From contig NZ_FQYY01000009.1 in assembly GCF_900141885.1 (NCBI RefSeq), forward strand, positions 122,719 through 186,718: a stretch of 64,000 bases of DNA, written 5' to 3'. Positions 47,207-55,326 of this stretch are shown one piece after another. The position numbers and the translations under genes are program-made. The DNA comes from Mesonia phycicola. GTDB taxonomy: Bacteria; Bacteroidota; Bacteroidia; Flavobacteriales; Flavobacteriaceae. The stretch's first letter is position 1, and every line of letters starts with the position of its first letter. The notes under the pieces are model-generated. The model saw only the letters and a list, made by a program, of their open reading frames with translations. It did not search any database and was not told where the DNA came from.

Positions 47207-47764
47207 GTGTTGAAAGAAATTTTTGAAAAAAATAAAGCGGTAATCCGTTTTTTGGTGTTGTTTATTGGTTGTTACTTAGTATTAGCTGGCTTGTATAAAG
47301 TGTATTTGTTTTATGGAAGTTCAGAGGTTTACTACCCAGATTATATTACTCATTTGGTATCTCAGCAAACAGAAGCTGTAATTGAAGCTTTTGGATATCA
47401 ATCTCATATAGAACCACACCCTAATGATGCTTCTATGAAACTTTATGTAGAAGGAGATTATTTAGCTAGAGTGGTAGAGGGGTGTAATGCTATAAGTGTG
47501 TTAGTGCTTTTTGTTAGTTTTATTATTGCTTTTCATACCAATTTTAGAGATACATTATTATATATGCTTGCAGGATGTATTTTAATTTACGCACTAAATG
47601 TGGTACGTGTGGCTTTACTAGCAATAGGGATTTATGAATATCCGGAGAGTCAAGAGTTTTTACATGACACTGTTTTTCCGTTAGTGATTTATGGTATTTT
47701 GTTTGTTTTATGGATTATTTGGGTAAGAATGGCGACTGCAGAAAAGAAAAATGTAGATGAATAG
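47207..47764 (+). CDS. xrtF: Exosortase family protein XrtF (GTG start)
   Basis: Membrane transpeptidase-like protein of the exosortase/archaeosortase superfamily, flavobacterial type XrtF. It has about 185 residues and five or more membrane segments. The catalytic Cys93 is in RVVEGCNAISVLVLF, Arg134 in NVVRVALLAIG and His153 in FLHDTVFPLVIYG, the superfamily triad. The annotated longer start at 47189 overlaps a TAACTTTG promoter box, so GTG 47207 (or TTG 47210) is preferred. The partner gene overlaps its end by 8 nt. The protein would process a C-terminally tagged substrate; none is in the window. Confidence 0.88.
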   Translation: MLKEIFEKNKAVIRFLVLFIGCYLVLAGLYKVYLFYGSSEVYYPDYITHLVSQQTEAVIEAFGYQSHIEPHPNDASMKLYVEGDYLARVVEGCNAISVLVLFVSFIIAFHTNFRDTLLYMLAGCILIYALNVVRVALLAIGIYEYPESQEFLHDTVFPLVIYGILFVLWIIWVRMATAEKKNVDE

Positions 47765-48191
47765 GTATTTAAAATATTTTTTGGCTCTACTAGGTTTATT
47801 GGCTTTAGCTTCTGTTAGGTCTTTTCAAGAAGAATTATTTTACGATCCTTTAATTAAATTTTTTAAAGGAAATTATAGCGGAGCATTGGCACCAGATTTT
47901 AATTATTGGAAATTAACCTTACATACTGTATTACGATATTTATTGAACTCTTCTATTTCTATTACAATTATTGTTTTGTTGTTTTCTAAAAGTGTTTTAA
48001 AATTTTCTGTAACTATTTACGGTATTTTACTGTTAGTTTTACTACCAATATTTTTATTATTGCTTTATTCTATGAGTACAGATTTGTACTTTATACTGTT
48101 TTATGTACGCAGATTTTTAATTCAGCCTTTATTAATTTTATTATTAATTCCTGCTTTTTACTACCAACAGAACATAAAAAAAGCCGACTAA
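47757..48191 (+). CDS. Exosortase F-associated membrane protein
   Basis: Small membrane protein of 144 residues with four or so hydrophobic segments. It is recognised as the exosortase F system-associated protein by position (8-nt overlap with xrtF) and by the block EELFYDPLIKFFKGNYSGAL...LHTVLRYLLNSSISI, plus FYVRRFLIQPLLILLLIPAFYY at the end. Its role is unknown. The stop codon lies in the loop of the terminator: its last codons (KKAD) form the left arm. Confidence 0.85.
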   Translation: MNRYLKYFLALLGLLALASVRSFQEELFYDPLIKFFKGNYSGALAPDFNYWKLTLHTVLRYLLNSSISITIIVLLFSKSVLKFSVTIYGILLLVLLPIFLLLLYSMSTDLYFILFYVRRFLIQPLLILLLIPAFYYQQNIKKAD

Positions 48192-48206
48192 AAAGCCGGC
48201 TTTTGT
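48179..48206. terminator. Terminator shared by xrtF unit and the convergent metalloprotease
   Basis: Stem AAAAGCCG / CGGCTTTT with a 10-nt loop, T-run on the plus side and A-run on the left, so it could act on both strands. It overlaps the coding end of the exosortase partner. Confidence 0.8.
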
Positions 48207-48221
48207 AAAAGGGTAGGTAAT

Positions 48222-50696
48222 TTATTTAATAGGGTTTAATATAAGGTCTACTCTTTCTATTAAATCTTTAATATGAATTTTACTCATGGTATCTGAAAAA
48301 CTATATTGAGAAGATTTTAATGCACTTTGTAGTGTGGTTAATTCTGCTCTTACCACAGCTTTAATATCACTTCTATTTACATTAATCTTACTACCAGAAT
48401 TTCTTCTTCCTGAACTTCTTTTTTGCTCATTTGTCATTAAATACTCTAATCTTTCTACGTAAGCTCTTTGTAGGTTTCTTCTATAAAGATCTATTTTTTT
48501 ACGACTAGATAATTCACTAAAAACTCCTTGTCTAAGCTCAGACATCATATCTGTTAAGCCATAAGCTTTATCTCCGTTTAACTCTGTGTTTTCAATTAAA
48601 CGAGCCATTCTGCCGTAGTCTAAAAGGTTATTAAGTGTTCTAGATTGGTAGTCACTAATTCTTTCTACGCTACCGTCAAATTCAATTTTATTAAAAATAT
48701 CTTTATTTAATAACCATTCTGGCGTTTCAAAAAGATTTTCTTGTAAAAACTCCATTGCTCTTTCTTGCTTATCTGTACTGGTATGCTCATAAACCGCACC
48801 TTCTTGATCGTAAGTTTTATAAGTTTCTACAACTCCACCAATATTAGCAGTAACGTGACCCATATATCTGTTGTATTGAGATAGAACTTGTACATATAAA
48901 TCTTCTAAATCTTGGTAGTCTTTACCATCTTCTGCTGTCCATTCAATTAAATTAGGCACAATTCTCTTTAAGTTTTCAATTCCATAAGCACTTGCCTTCA
49001 TAGAGTCGCTACCTAAATCTTCTGTTTGAGAAGTAGGATCTATTACAGTTCTTTGTTGAGAGCCAAAACGGTAAAGAGGGTCACCAGCGTGCTCTAATAT
49101 CCAAGCGTCTAAAGTAGATTTTTCTTTTTCAGCAGATTTATCTAAAATAGGCTTGTATCCCCATTTAATAGCATACTTATCATAAGGTCCAATGTTTGGC
49201 ATTAAAGCAACATCACCATCACCAGGTTGTGCTACGTAATTAAATCTAGCATAATCCATAATAGATGGAGCTGTGCTATATTTTTTGGTAAACTCTGGGT
49301 CTCTTAAATCTTCTACATCATAAGCAACACTACTACCCATATTGTGTGGTAAACCAAGTGTATGACCAACTTCGTGAGAAGAAACAAACCTAATAAGTCT
49401 ACCCATAATCTCGTCTTTAAACTCCACACCTCTAGCTTCTTCATTTATAGCGGCAGTTTGCACGAAATACCAGTTTCTTAATAAGGTCATTACATTATGA
49501 TACCAGTTAATATCAGACTCTAAAATCTCACCAGTTCTAGGGTCACTTACGTGAGGGCCATTTGCATTTGGTATAGGAGATGCTAAATATCTAACTACAG
49601 AATAACGCACATCTTCTGGACTCCAGTCTGGATCTTCTTCTATAGTAGGAGCATCTTTTGCAATAATGGCGTTTTTAAAACCTGCTGCTTCAAAAGCAAC
49701 TTGCCAATCTTCTATACCTTGTTTGATGTATTTTTTCCATTTGTCTGGAGTAGCACGATCTATATAATAAACGATTTGTTTTTTAGGTTCAACTAACTCT
49801 CCGTTATTATATTTCTCAATATCTTCATCTTTTACTTCTAGCCTCCATCTATCTAAAAATTTAACATCCTTACTCTTTTGTGCATCTAGACCGTAATCTG
49901 TTTGACTTCTAGCAAACCAGCCTACACGCTCATCAAAATACCTTCTTTTCATAGGGTTGCTTGGTAGTAAAATCATAGAATTACTAAACTCTAAAGAGAT
50001 AGAGCCTGTACTTTGATTAGAAGGAGGGTTGCCAGCATTGTATGTTTTTACGTGTCTTACTTCAATATTTTCCGGAAAACTTTTAATAGTATCTACGTAA
50101 GAACGGTTATTGTCTACTTTAGATATTTTATAAGCTTTTCTTCTAGAGTTTCTTAAGCCTAATGCTTGTATATCTTTTTCAAATAAACTTGTTACATCAA
50201 TTACACTAGCATTGGCTGTAGAGTCTTTATGAAATGCTTTTATTGGAAACGAGTAAAGTATAGGTTCAAAATTAGAATTTACTACCGCTTCATGAATAGG
50301 TAAAGAGTCTGCCGCAACAATATCATGAGAAACTACTCTTAGTAAAATATTATCTCCTTTTTTTTGCCATTTTAATACTTGCGTATTTTGTTTGCCACCA
50401 CCAAAACCAAGTCCGGTTGCTGTTTTAGCAATACGAGTAACCATTAACATCTCTCGGTTTAAGAGACTATCAGGAATTTCGTAAAAATACTTTTTGTCTA
50501 AGTAATGAACATTAAAAAGTCCTTTGTCTGTTTTTGCATCTTTGGTAATTACTTTGCTAAAAGCTTTGATGCCTCCTTTTTTTGGAGCTTCTTTTTTTGT
50601 CTGTGGAGCTTCTTTTTTCTGAAAAATAGCACAGCTACTTAAAGAAATAGTGGTTAACCCAATAAGACAGGTTTTTAGTATGATTGATTTGTTCAT
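48222..50696 (-). CDS. Zinc-dependent metalloprotease lipoprotein (DUF5117/DUF5118 type)
   Basis: Exported 824-residue protein with lipoprotein signal, lipidated Cys22 in TTISLSSC. The catalytic site is the metzincin-type HEVGHTLGLPHNMG (HExxHxxGxxH) with the Met-turn-like SIMDYARFNYVAQPGD following. The N-terminal portion has GLFNVHYLDKKYFYEIPDSL and the middle ARSQTDYGLDAQ and KWKKYIKQGIEDWQVAFEAAGF, as in the large Bacteroidota zinc-metalloprotease family with DUF5117 and DUF5118 domains. Probably periplasmic or surface located. It ends at the shared terminator. Confidence 0.88.
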   Translation of the reverse strand: MNKSIILKTCLIGLTTISLSSCAIFQKKEAPQTKKEAPKKGGIKAFSKVITKDAKTDKGLFNVHYLDKKYFYEIPDSLLNREMLMVTRIAKTATGLGFGGGKQNTQVLKWQKKGDNILLRVVSHDIVAADSLPIHEAVVNSNFEPILYSFPIKAFHKDSTANASVIDVTSLFEKDIQALGLRNSRRKAYKISKVDNNRSYVDTIKSFPENIEVRHVKTYNAGNPPSNQSTGSISLEFSNSMILLPSNPMKRRYFDERVGWFARSQTDYGLDAQKSKDVKFLDRWRLEVKDEDIEKYNNGELVEPKKQIVYYIDRATPDKWKKYIKQGIEDWQVAFEAAGFKNAIIAKDAPTIEEDPDWSPEDVRYSVVRYLASPIPNANGPHVSDPRTGEILESDINWYHNVMTLLRNWYFVQTAAINEEARGVEFKDEIMGRLIRFVSSHEVGHTLGLPHNMGSSVAYDVEDLRDPEFTKKYSTAPSIMDYARFNYVAQPGDGDVALMPNIGPYDKYAIKWGYKPILDKSAEKEKSTLDAWILEHAGDPLYRFGSQQRTVIDPTSQTEDLGSDSMKASAYGIENLKRIVPNLIEWTAEDGKDYQDLEDLYVQVLSQYNRYMGHVTANIGGVVETYKTYDQEGAVYEHTSTDKQERAMEFLQENLFETPEWLLNKDIFNKIEFDGSVERISDYQSRTLNNLLDYGRMARLIENTELNGDKAYGLTDMMSELRQGVFSELSSRKKIDLYRRNLQRAYVERLEYLMTNEQKRSSGRRNSGSKINVNRSDIKAVVRAELTTLQSALKSSQYSFSDTMSKIHIKDLIERVDLILNPIK

Positions 50697-50770
50697 AAAA
50701 TATGTTTTGTAATAATAAGACTAGCTTAGGAAGATAAGGTTTAAAACTTACTTATGTTAATTACTCAGAA

Positions 50771-52219
50771 TTATTTCATATTCACTAAATCTAACGTTAA
50801 ATAATATAGATTTTCATTTTCTAATTTTGACTTTAGCCAAGCGTAAAAACAAATTAGAAAAATATCTTCTTTGTAGTTTACTAGATCATCTAGTTGTTTT
50901 AATTCTTCTTTCACTTGTAAACGATCGTGCTTGCTATTGCTGAGGTAATATTTTGTAATTAACTTAATAAATAATGACACTTTTTTGTTTTCTTTTAATT
51001 GAATTGTTTTAGAATATTTTTTCTGAAATGCTATGAGTCTAGAATTAAATACATCAAAATTGTCTAGCTCTATTAAAAGTATAAGCTCGATTACCTTTTT
51101 TTTAATTACCCAAATTTCTCCAAAGTGTTTACTATACCAAGCATCTGTTTTGTTTAAACCTAAAAAAGTTTGATAAGCGGTTTTTATTTCATTTTGCTGT
51201 ATGTAACAGGTAGTTAAAAACAGTTGAGGTAAAAAAGAATTATTGGTTTGTAATAATTCTATAGCTGCTGTAGCTTTTCCTTTAAAATTTAAAAAGTATA
51301 CCTTAAATAGTAAAAGGTCTTCTTTAAATTGCTTTAAAAATATAGGATGATCATCTAGTAATTTTTCAAATTCATCTAAATACATTTTAAATGTAACAAA
51401 GTTTCTACTTCTAAAATGCGCGTAACTTAGTAATTGAAGAATCTCTAAATGGTAATAAATATGCCTCTTATGTAAATGTTGTTTATTATTAACGAGTGCA
51501 TATAGTTTTTCTAATGTAGGAATAGTAGAATGGTAATTGGTAGTTAACTGCCCTTTTAAGTCTAATATTAAGAATAATTGGTGTAGAGATTTAAAAGTAA
51601 GTGAGTCTTCTATGTGTAAATTTTGAGAGTGAAGAAGCTCTTCTATAGATGTATTGCTAAAATTGTCTGTTTTAATTTTATTCTTCAAATCTGCAAAAAA
51701 CAAACTCAACTGCATTTCTTTTTCTAAAGTGGTATGGTTTACTTTAATTTTCTTTTGAATGTCTTTAAAATCTATTTTAGAATATAAATGAGCAAACTGA
51801 AGTTGAGTAAGATAAATTTCGTGCAGAATGGTTGGTAATTCTAGTACGGTTGCTTTTTCTTCTATCTTAAATAATAGCTTATAAGCAATATGATAAAGTT
51901 GATGATCCAATAAAATACGTGCAGCTAATAATTTTTTAAATATTTCTTGCTCTGCAGAATTTTCATTTTCAAATCCTTTTATAGCAATAAACTCAATTAA
52001 ACTGTCTTGTAACCTTTTGCAAAGTGCGTGAAAAGCATTTTTGTTGAGGTTACCGTACAAGGTTTCTATAATGGTAGTTTGTGATAGTTGCTTGGTAAGT
52101 AATACAAACAACTCTATATTTTTTTCTACAGAAGTTTTATTCTTCTTCTGTAAGAATTTGATAAACTCCTTTTTCTCTATTTCAGAAAGTAATTCTATTA
52201 TTTTAAGTAAACTATTCAA
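50771..52219 (-). CDS. Hypothetical all-helical protein (TTG start)
   Basis: Unrecognised 482-residue protein, almost entirely helical with heptad-like Leu/Ile/Lys/Glu spacing and no signal or membrane segment; probably a cytoplasmic alpha-solenoid (TPR/ARM-like). It starts MNSLLKIIELLSEIEKKEFI from TTG; no in-frame ATG precedes it and the frame closes upstream at 52237, so TTG is the best start. One copy of a 15-nt direct repeat begins 3 nt upstream of it. It is divergent from the YiaA/B-like gene and may share regulation with it. Confidence 0.7.
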   Translation of the reverse strand: MNSLLKIIELLSEIEKKEFIKFLQKKNKTSVEKNIELFVLLTKQLSQTTIIETLYGNLNKNAFHALCKRLQDSLIEFIAIKGFENENSAEQEIFKKLLAARILLDHQLYHIAYKLLFKIEEKATVLELPTILHEIYLTQLQFAHLYSKIDFKDIQKKIKVNHTTLEKEMQLSLFFADLKNKIKTDNFSNTSIEELLHSQNLHIEDSLTFKSLHQLFLILDLKGQLTTNYHSTIPTLEKLYALVNNKQHLHKRHIYYHLEILQLLSYAHFRSRNFVTFKMYLDEFEKLLDDHPIFLKQFKEDLLLFKVYFLNFKGKATAAIELLQTNNSFLPQLFLTTCYIQQNEIKTAYQTFLGLNKTDAWYSKHFGEIWVIKKKVIELILLIELDNFDVFNSRLIAFQKKYSKTIQLKENKKVSLFIKLITKYYLSNSKHDRLQVKEELKQLDDLVNYKEDIFLICFYAWLKSKLENENLYYLTLDLVNMK

Positions 52220-52221
52220 TA

Positions 52222-52236
52222 TAAGTCGTAAGTTTT
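52222..52236. repeat. Direct repeat TAAGTCGTAAGTTTT, copy 1
   Basis: 15-nt sequence found again 65 nt to the right, both in the divergent intergenic region. Copy 1 is 3 nt from the TTG start of the minus-strand gene. Confidence 0.75.
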
Positions 52237-52286
52237 ATTTCATATTAACATATGTATGATGGTGTTAAATGTAATTAATTTTGATT

Positions 52287-52301
52287 TAAGTCGTAAGTTT
52301 T
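52287..52301. repeat. Direct repeat TAAGTCGTAAGTTTT, copy 2
   Basis: Identical to copy 1. It ends 15 nt upstream of the -33 box of the YiaA/B-like gene, a position that fits an activator or repressor site. Confidence 0.75.
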
Positions 52302-52316
52302 TTTGAAAAATAGAAT

Positions 52317-52346
52317 TTTGAAAGAATAGTTTACACTGCATATTTG
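52317..52346 (+). promoter_or_regulatory. Candidate promoter of the YiaA/B-like gene
   Basis: TTTG, 18 nt, CATATTTG: one mismatch to TAnnTTTG and one base short of the usual spacing. The ATG is 23 nt downstream. Confidence 0.55.
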
Positions 52347-52369
52347 CTGTATAATTAAATTCAAATATT

Positions 52370-52834
52370 ATGGAATATCAAAATTTTAATACAGAAGAAA
52401 CAAGAACTGAAAAACCTACTAAAGATTTTTTAATTAATAATTCTGTAGGAAAACCAACAGCTGCATTTATCTCTGCATCTTGGGTAGCATTATTTGCAGG
52501 GATGGCATCTTATTGTATAGGTTTGTGGAATGTAGATATGCTGTTGAATGAGAAAGGATATTACTTTGCCATCTTGCTTTTTGGACTTTTCTCTGTAATA
52601 TCTGTACAAAAAAGTGTGAGAGATAAACAAGAGGGAATACCAGTAACAGATGCTTATTATAGCATAAGTTGGGTAACCACTTTAGCAAGTATTTTATTAC
52701 TTGTTATAGGTTTGTGGAATGCAGATTTGGAGTTAAGCGAAAAAGGTTTTTACGGCATGTCTTTTACCTTAAGTGTATATGCTGCTATATCTGTGCAGAA
52801 AAACACTAGAGATTTAAAACTGTTTAATGAATAG
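52370..52834 (+). CDS. YiaA/YiaB-family inner membrane protein
   Basis: 154-residue membrane protein with four hydrophobic segments arranged as two similar halves. KPTAAFISASWVALFAGMAS-x-CIGLWN (about 29-54) and the second SISWVTTLASILLLVIGLWN have the same layout, as do ISVQKSVRD and ISVQKNTRD at the ends. This duplicated pattern is that of the YiaA/B two-helix domain. The first 28 residues are hydrophilic. No enzymatic motif. Its 3' end overlaps the convergent 190-residue gene by 11 nt. Confidence 0.85.
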   Translation: MEYQNFNTEETRTEKPTKDFLINNSVGKPTAAFISASWVALFAGMASYCIGLWNVDMLLNEKGYYFAILLFGLFSVISVQKSVRDKQEGIPVTDAYYSISWVTTLASILLLVIGLWNADLELSEKGFYGMSFTLSVYAAISVQKNTRDLKLFNE

Positions 52835-53396
52835 AAGAAGAATAAATAGGGTTGTGTAATGCAGCCCTTTTTTTGTATATATGAATATAATTAAATTTTG
52901 GAGCATAATATTTTTCTAAAAAAGTACGATTCCAAAAATGACTTTTCATTATAAATAATGGATCTTCTATCATAAAATAAGGAATAAAATGATACCATTT
53001 TACAGATCTCAATTTTAAAAAGCGTTTGTGTTCTTTTTGATATCTCAGCTCTTTACAAGCAATTTTTAGAGCGTGACGTTGGCATTTAGACACCAAATAA
53101 TTATTAGCCACTTTAGGCTGAAAACCATAATAGTATAATTGGTCTTTGATGCGTTTATAGTTTTGAAACCGTGACCAGCTATCCATCAAGACTAAAAAAA
53201 TATGGATAAAAGAAAATAAGAAGAAAGAAAGCCAAAATAGAATTTGCCATTTATTTTCTGAAAGAAGAGCATATTTAAGTTGTATGCCATATAAATATGA
53301 CTCTAGTATAAATAAGAAAAGAGCAAAAAGCAACCATTTGCTTACTTTAAAGTAAGACCACAAAAGTGAATTTTGTTTAGGTAAAGATTGCTGCAT
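52824..53396 (-). CDS. Hypothetical membrane protein
   Basis: Unrecognised 190-residue protein with two membrane segments (about 19-36 and 49-70). A basic, aromatic-rich C-terminal half (Lys, Tyr, His) contains VSKCQRHALKIACKELRYQK with two Cys eight residues apart. It is convergent with and overlaps the YiaA/B-like gene by 11 nt. No family or role is evident. Confidence 0.65.
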   Translation of the reverse strand: MQQSLPKQNSLLWSYFKVSKWLLFALFLFILESYLYGIQLKYALLSENKWQILFWLSFFLFSFIHIFLVLMDSWSRFQNYKRIKDQLYYYGFQPKVANNYLVSKCQRHALKIACKELRYQKEHKRFLKLRSVKWYHFIPYFMIEDPLFIMKSHFWNRTFLEKYYAPKFNYIHIYKKRAALHNPIYSSSIH

Positions 53397-53436
53397 CTAA
53401 CTAATATAAATAATATTGGTTAGATCAATTTCTCTA

Positions 53437-53613
53437 TTAACTAAATAGAAACTTTATTTTATGAAGAATTTGTAGAGCTTGATATTCTAAAAAGTCACTT
53501 TCAGAATGATCTAGCTGCTTTAAATCCCAAGCTTGTGCAATTAGTAATTGGTATTCTTTTAGTAAACTTATTTTCTCTAACGGATTATTTATTTCATTTG
53601 CTATAACAGACAT
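53437..53613 (-). CDS. Small hypothetical protein, 58 residues
   Basis: Short open frame in an otherwise empty 406-nt gap. It begins MSVIANEINNPLEKISLLKE and ends ALQILHKIKFLFS, is largely helical and has two hydrophobic flanks. It uses the organism's usual codons and ends at a normal TAA. No promoter or homologue is known to me; it may be a real small protein or chance. A TATATTTA box lies about 25 nt upstream on its strand without a clear -33. Confidence 0.45.
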   Translation of the reverse strand: MSVIANEINNPLEKISLLKEYQLLIAQAWDLKQLDHSESDFLEYQALQILHKIKFLFS

Positions 53614-53727
53614 GTGACTAGTTTTTGTTTATTATAAATATAGAGCTCTTTCTCTTATTTGTTGCCTAACTTAGATGAATGACTCTTTACTCTAGACCAA
53701 AACTTCTTTTAAATAGATTAGTAAAAG

Positions 53728-53760
53728 AAAAGGGACTTCGATTTTGGCGAAGTCCCTTTT
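53728..53760 (-). terminator. Terminator of the TraB-like lipoprotein gene
   Basis: Stem AAAAGGGACTTCG / CGAAGTCCCTTTT (13 bp) with a 7-nt loop, A-run on the left. It lies about 43 nt past the stop of the minus-strand lipoprotein gene. Confidence 0.85.
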
Positions 53761-53802
53761 ATAATTTACTCTATTTGTGTAATTAGAATTTTTAAATGCT
53801 TA

Positions 53803-54543
53803 TTATTCATTAAATAAATTTAATGTGTCAACTTCTTTATAGCCATTTTGCATAAACCCTCCTCTTATAAATTGAAAATGCTTTTTCCCATATACTAAGG
53901 CTATTTTTTTTAGTTTAGATTCATAGATACGCTTTTCAATGGTGTCATTTCTAGTATATATTAAAACATCATTTGCTCGAACTTGAGGAACGGTCTCACA
54001 CTCGTATTTTTCTAAATAGTCGGTTTCCCAGTCGCATTGAGTTAATTGAATAACTCCATATTTTGCTTCATAAATTTCAATTAGCTCATTCATAGGTATG
54101 TCTACAATCATATCTTGTTCTTGAAACCCTAAATTTTCTCTGTTCTGGGAGATATAATTACTATTTCTAATTGCTTTCGGTAGAGATTTATTTTTCTGAT
54201 CTTTATAATCACTCATATAAATTCCTGAAATTTTCCGTGTTTTCCGTGTCAACGTGTCCATTTCCTGAGTGTTAAAAACTGTAGAATCTTTTAATGCTAT
54301 ACTTTCAAAGAAAACAGTATATCCTTGTTGTCGAAGTTTTTCTAACTTACTTTTTGTATCATCATAAAATTCTGGATGATTAATATGTACCATCGGGAAA
54401 AGCACTAAAGTTTTATTTTTTTCTTGGTTGTAAAAAACTTCTGTCTTTACTTCTTTGGATGTTAATAGATCAATAAAAAGGCTGTTACAAGAACAAATAA
54501 AAAAAATTGAAAATATTAATATAATATATTTTAGATATTTCAT
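53803..54543 (-). CDS. TraB/PrgY-like lipoprotein
   Basis: 246-residue exported lipoprotein with signal MKYLKYIILIFSIFFICSC, Cys19 lipidated. The body has VLFPMVHINHPEFYDD (His53), then GYTVFFESIAL (Glu80), and near the end ALVYGKKHFQFIRGG (His222). The order of His, Glu and GxxH resembles the TraB/PrgY/TIKI superfamily, members of which are thought to be metal-dependent peptidase-like proteins. Similarity is by motif only. It lies upstream of an independent terminator and 56 nt downstream of the Cys-rich lipoprotein gene. Confidence 0.6.
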   Translation of the reverse strand: MKYLKYIILIFSIFFICSCNSLFIDLLTSKEVKTEVFYNQEKNKTLVLFPMVHINHPEFYDDTKSKLEKLRQQGYTVFFESIALKDSTVFNTQEMDTLTRKTRKISGIYMSDYKDQKNKSLPKAIRNSNYISQNRENLGFQEQDMIVDIPMNELIEIYEAKYGVIQLTQCDWETDYLEKYECETVPQVRANDVLIYTRNDTIEKRIYESKLKKIALVYGKKHFQFIRGGFMQNGYKEVDTLNLFNE

Positions 54544-54599
54544 TACATTTTATATAGAAGAAATCACCACTAATTAGTGATGATTTCTAAAATTTGATA

Positions 54600-55130
54600 T
54601 TAAAAAGGTACACCAGCATCCATTAGTCTAATTGCTGTATCTACCCAGCAATTTGCCTTGCAAGATCCTCTTCCTTTAATTTTATTTCCATCTTCGTCGG
54701 TATATTTATCTTTACAAGCCTCAATACATTTTGAATGAGGTGATAATCCATCATTTGGATCATCTTCATCGCCTCCGTTTGTAACATTGATTAACTCAGC
54801 TTCAAATTCAGCTCTTGTAATACCTTTTAATTCAAGTATATTTTCAGAAACATCGAATAAATGTAAATCATTATCATCTTCTGTTATTCCTATTTGAAAT
54901 ATAACAGGTATTTCTTGATCTGTAGCTTCATCATAATATATTCTTTCAATTTCGTATATGTCAATTTCTGAGTCAGAATAGTTTTCATTTTCATAAACAG
55001 AATTATCTGCTTCAATGATATTGTTTTGGTTATCTTCAAAATTAGAATCTTCAATTGCAGTATCATTTGAACATGAAGTGAAAAATAGTAGAATTAGGGA
55101 AATTCGTAAAAAGTTTTTTAGGTTTTTCAT
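54600..55130 (-). CDS. Acidic lipoprotein with CX3C...CX3C tail
   Basis: Unrecognised 176-residue lipoprotein. The signal MKNLKNFLRISLILLFFTSC has lipidated Cys20, followed by a highly acidic Asp/Glu/Asn-rich region (about 23-60). The C-terminus has paired CX3C motifs, Cys135-Cys139 in HSKCIEACKDKY and Cys157-Cys161 in GSCKANCWVD, 17 residues apart. In small hairpin proteins such pairs form two disulfides holding two helices. The loop DEDGNKIKGRG could also bind metal. Function unknown. It lies 196 nt from lysS. Confidence 0.7.
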   Translation of the reverse strand: MKNLKNFLRISLILLFFTSCSNDTAIEDSNFEDNQNNIIEADNSVYENENYSDSEIDIYEIERIYYDEATDQEIPVIFQIGITEDDNDLHLFDVSENILELKGITRAEFEAELINVTNGGDEDDPNDGLSPHSKCIEACKDKYTDEDGNKIKGRGSCKANCWVDTAIRLMDAGVPF

Positions 55131-55157
55131 AAATTAAAATTAAATTATTAAACATTA

Positions 55158-55169
55158 ATCTGATCAGAT
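55158..55169. promoter_or_regulatory. 12-bp palindrome upstream of the Cys-rich lipoprotein gene
   Basis: ATCTGATCAGAT is a perfect dyad 28 nt upstream of the start codon. A binding site is an inference. Confidence 0.25.
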
Positions 55170-55256
55170 ATCATAAAATTATGAATATATATATATAATG
55201 TTAAAAATTGTTAATTTTGGATAACTTATAATAATTATATCAATATATGCAATAAA

Positions 55257-55288
55257 AAAGGAATCATTTAAAACTGAATGATTCCTTT
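55257..55288 (-). terminator. Terminator of lysS
   Basis: Stem AAAGGAATCATT / AATGATTCCTTT with an 8-nt loop, A-rich on the left; it lies about 38 nt past the lysS stop on the minus strand. Confidence 0.85.
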
Positions 55289-55326
55289 CTCTATTTAATT
55301 ATAATTTTAAATTCTAAAATAGAATT

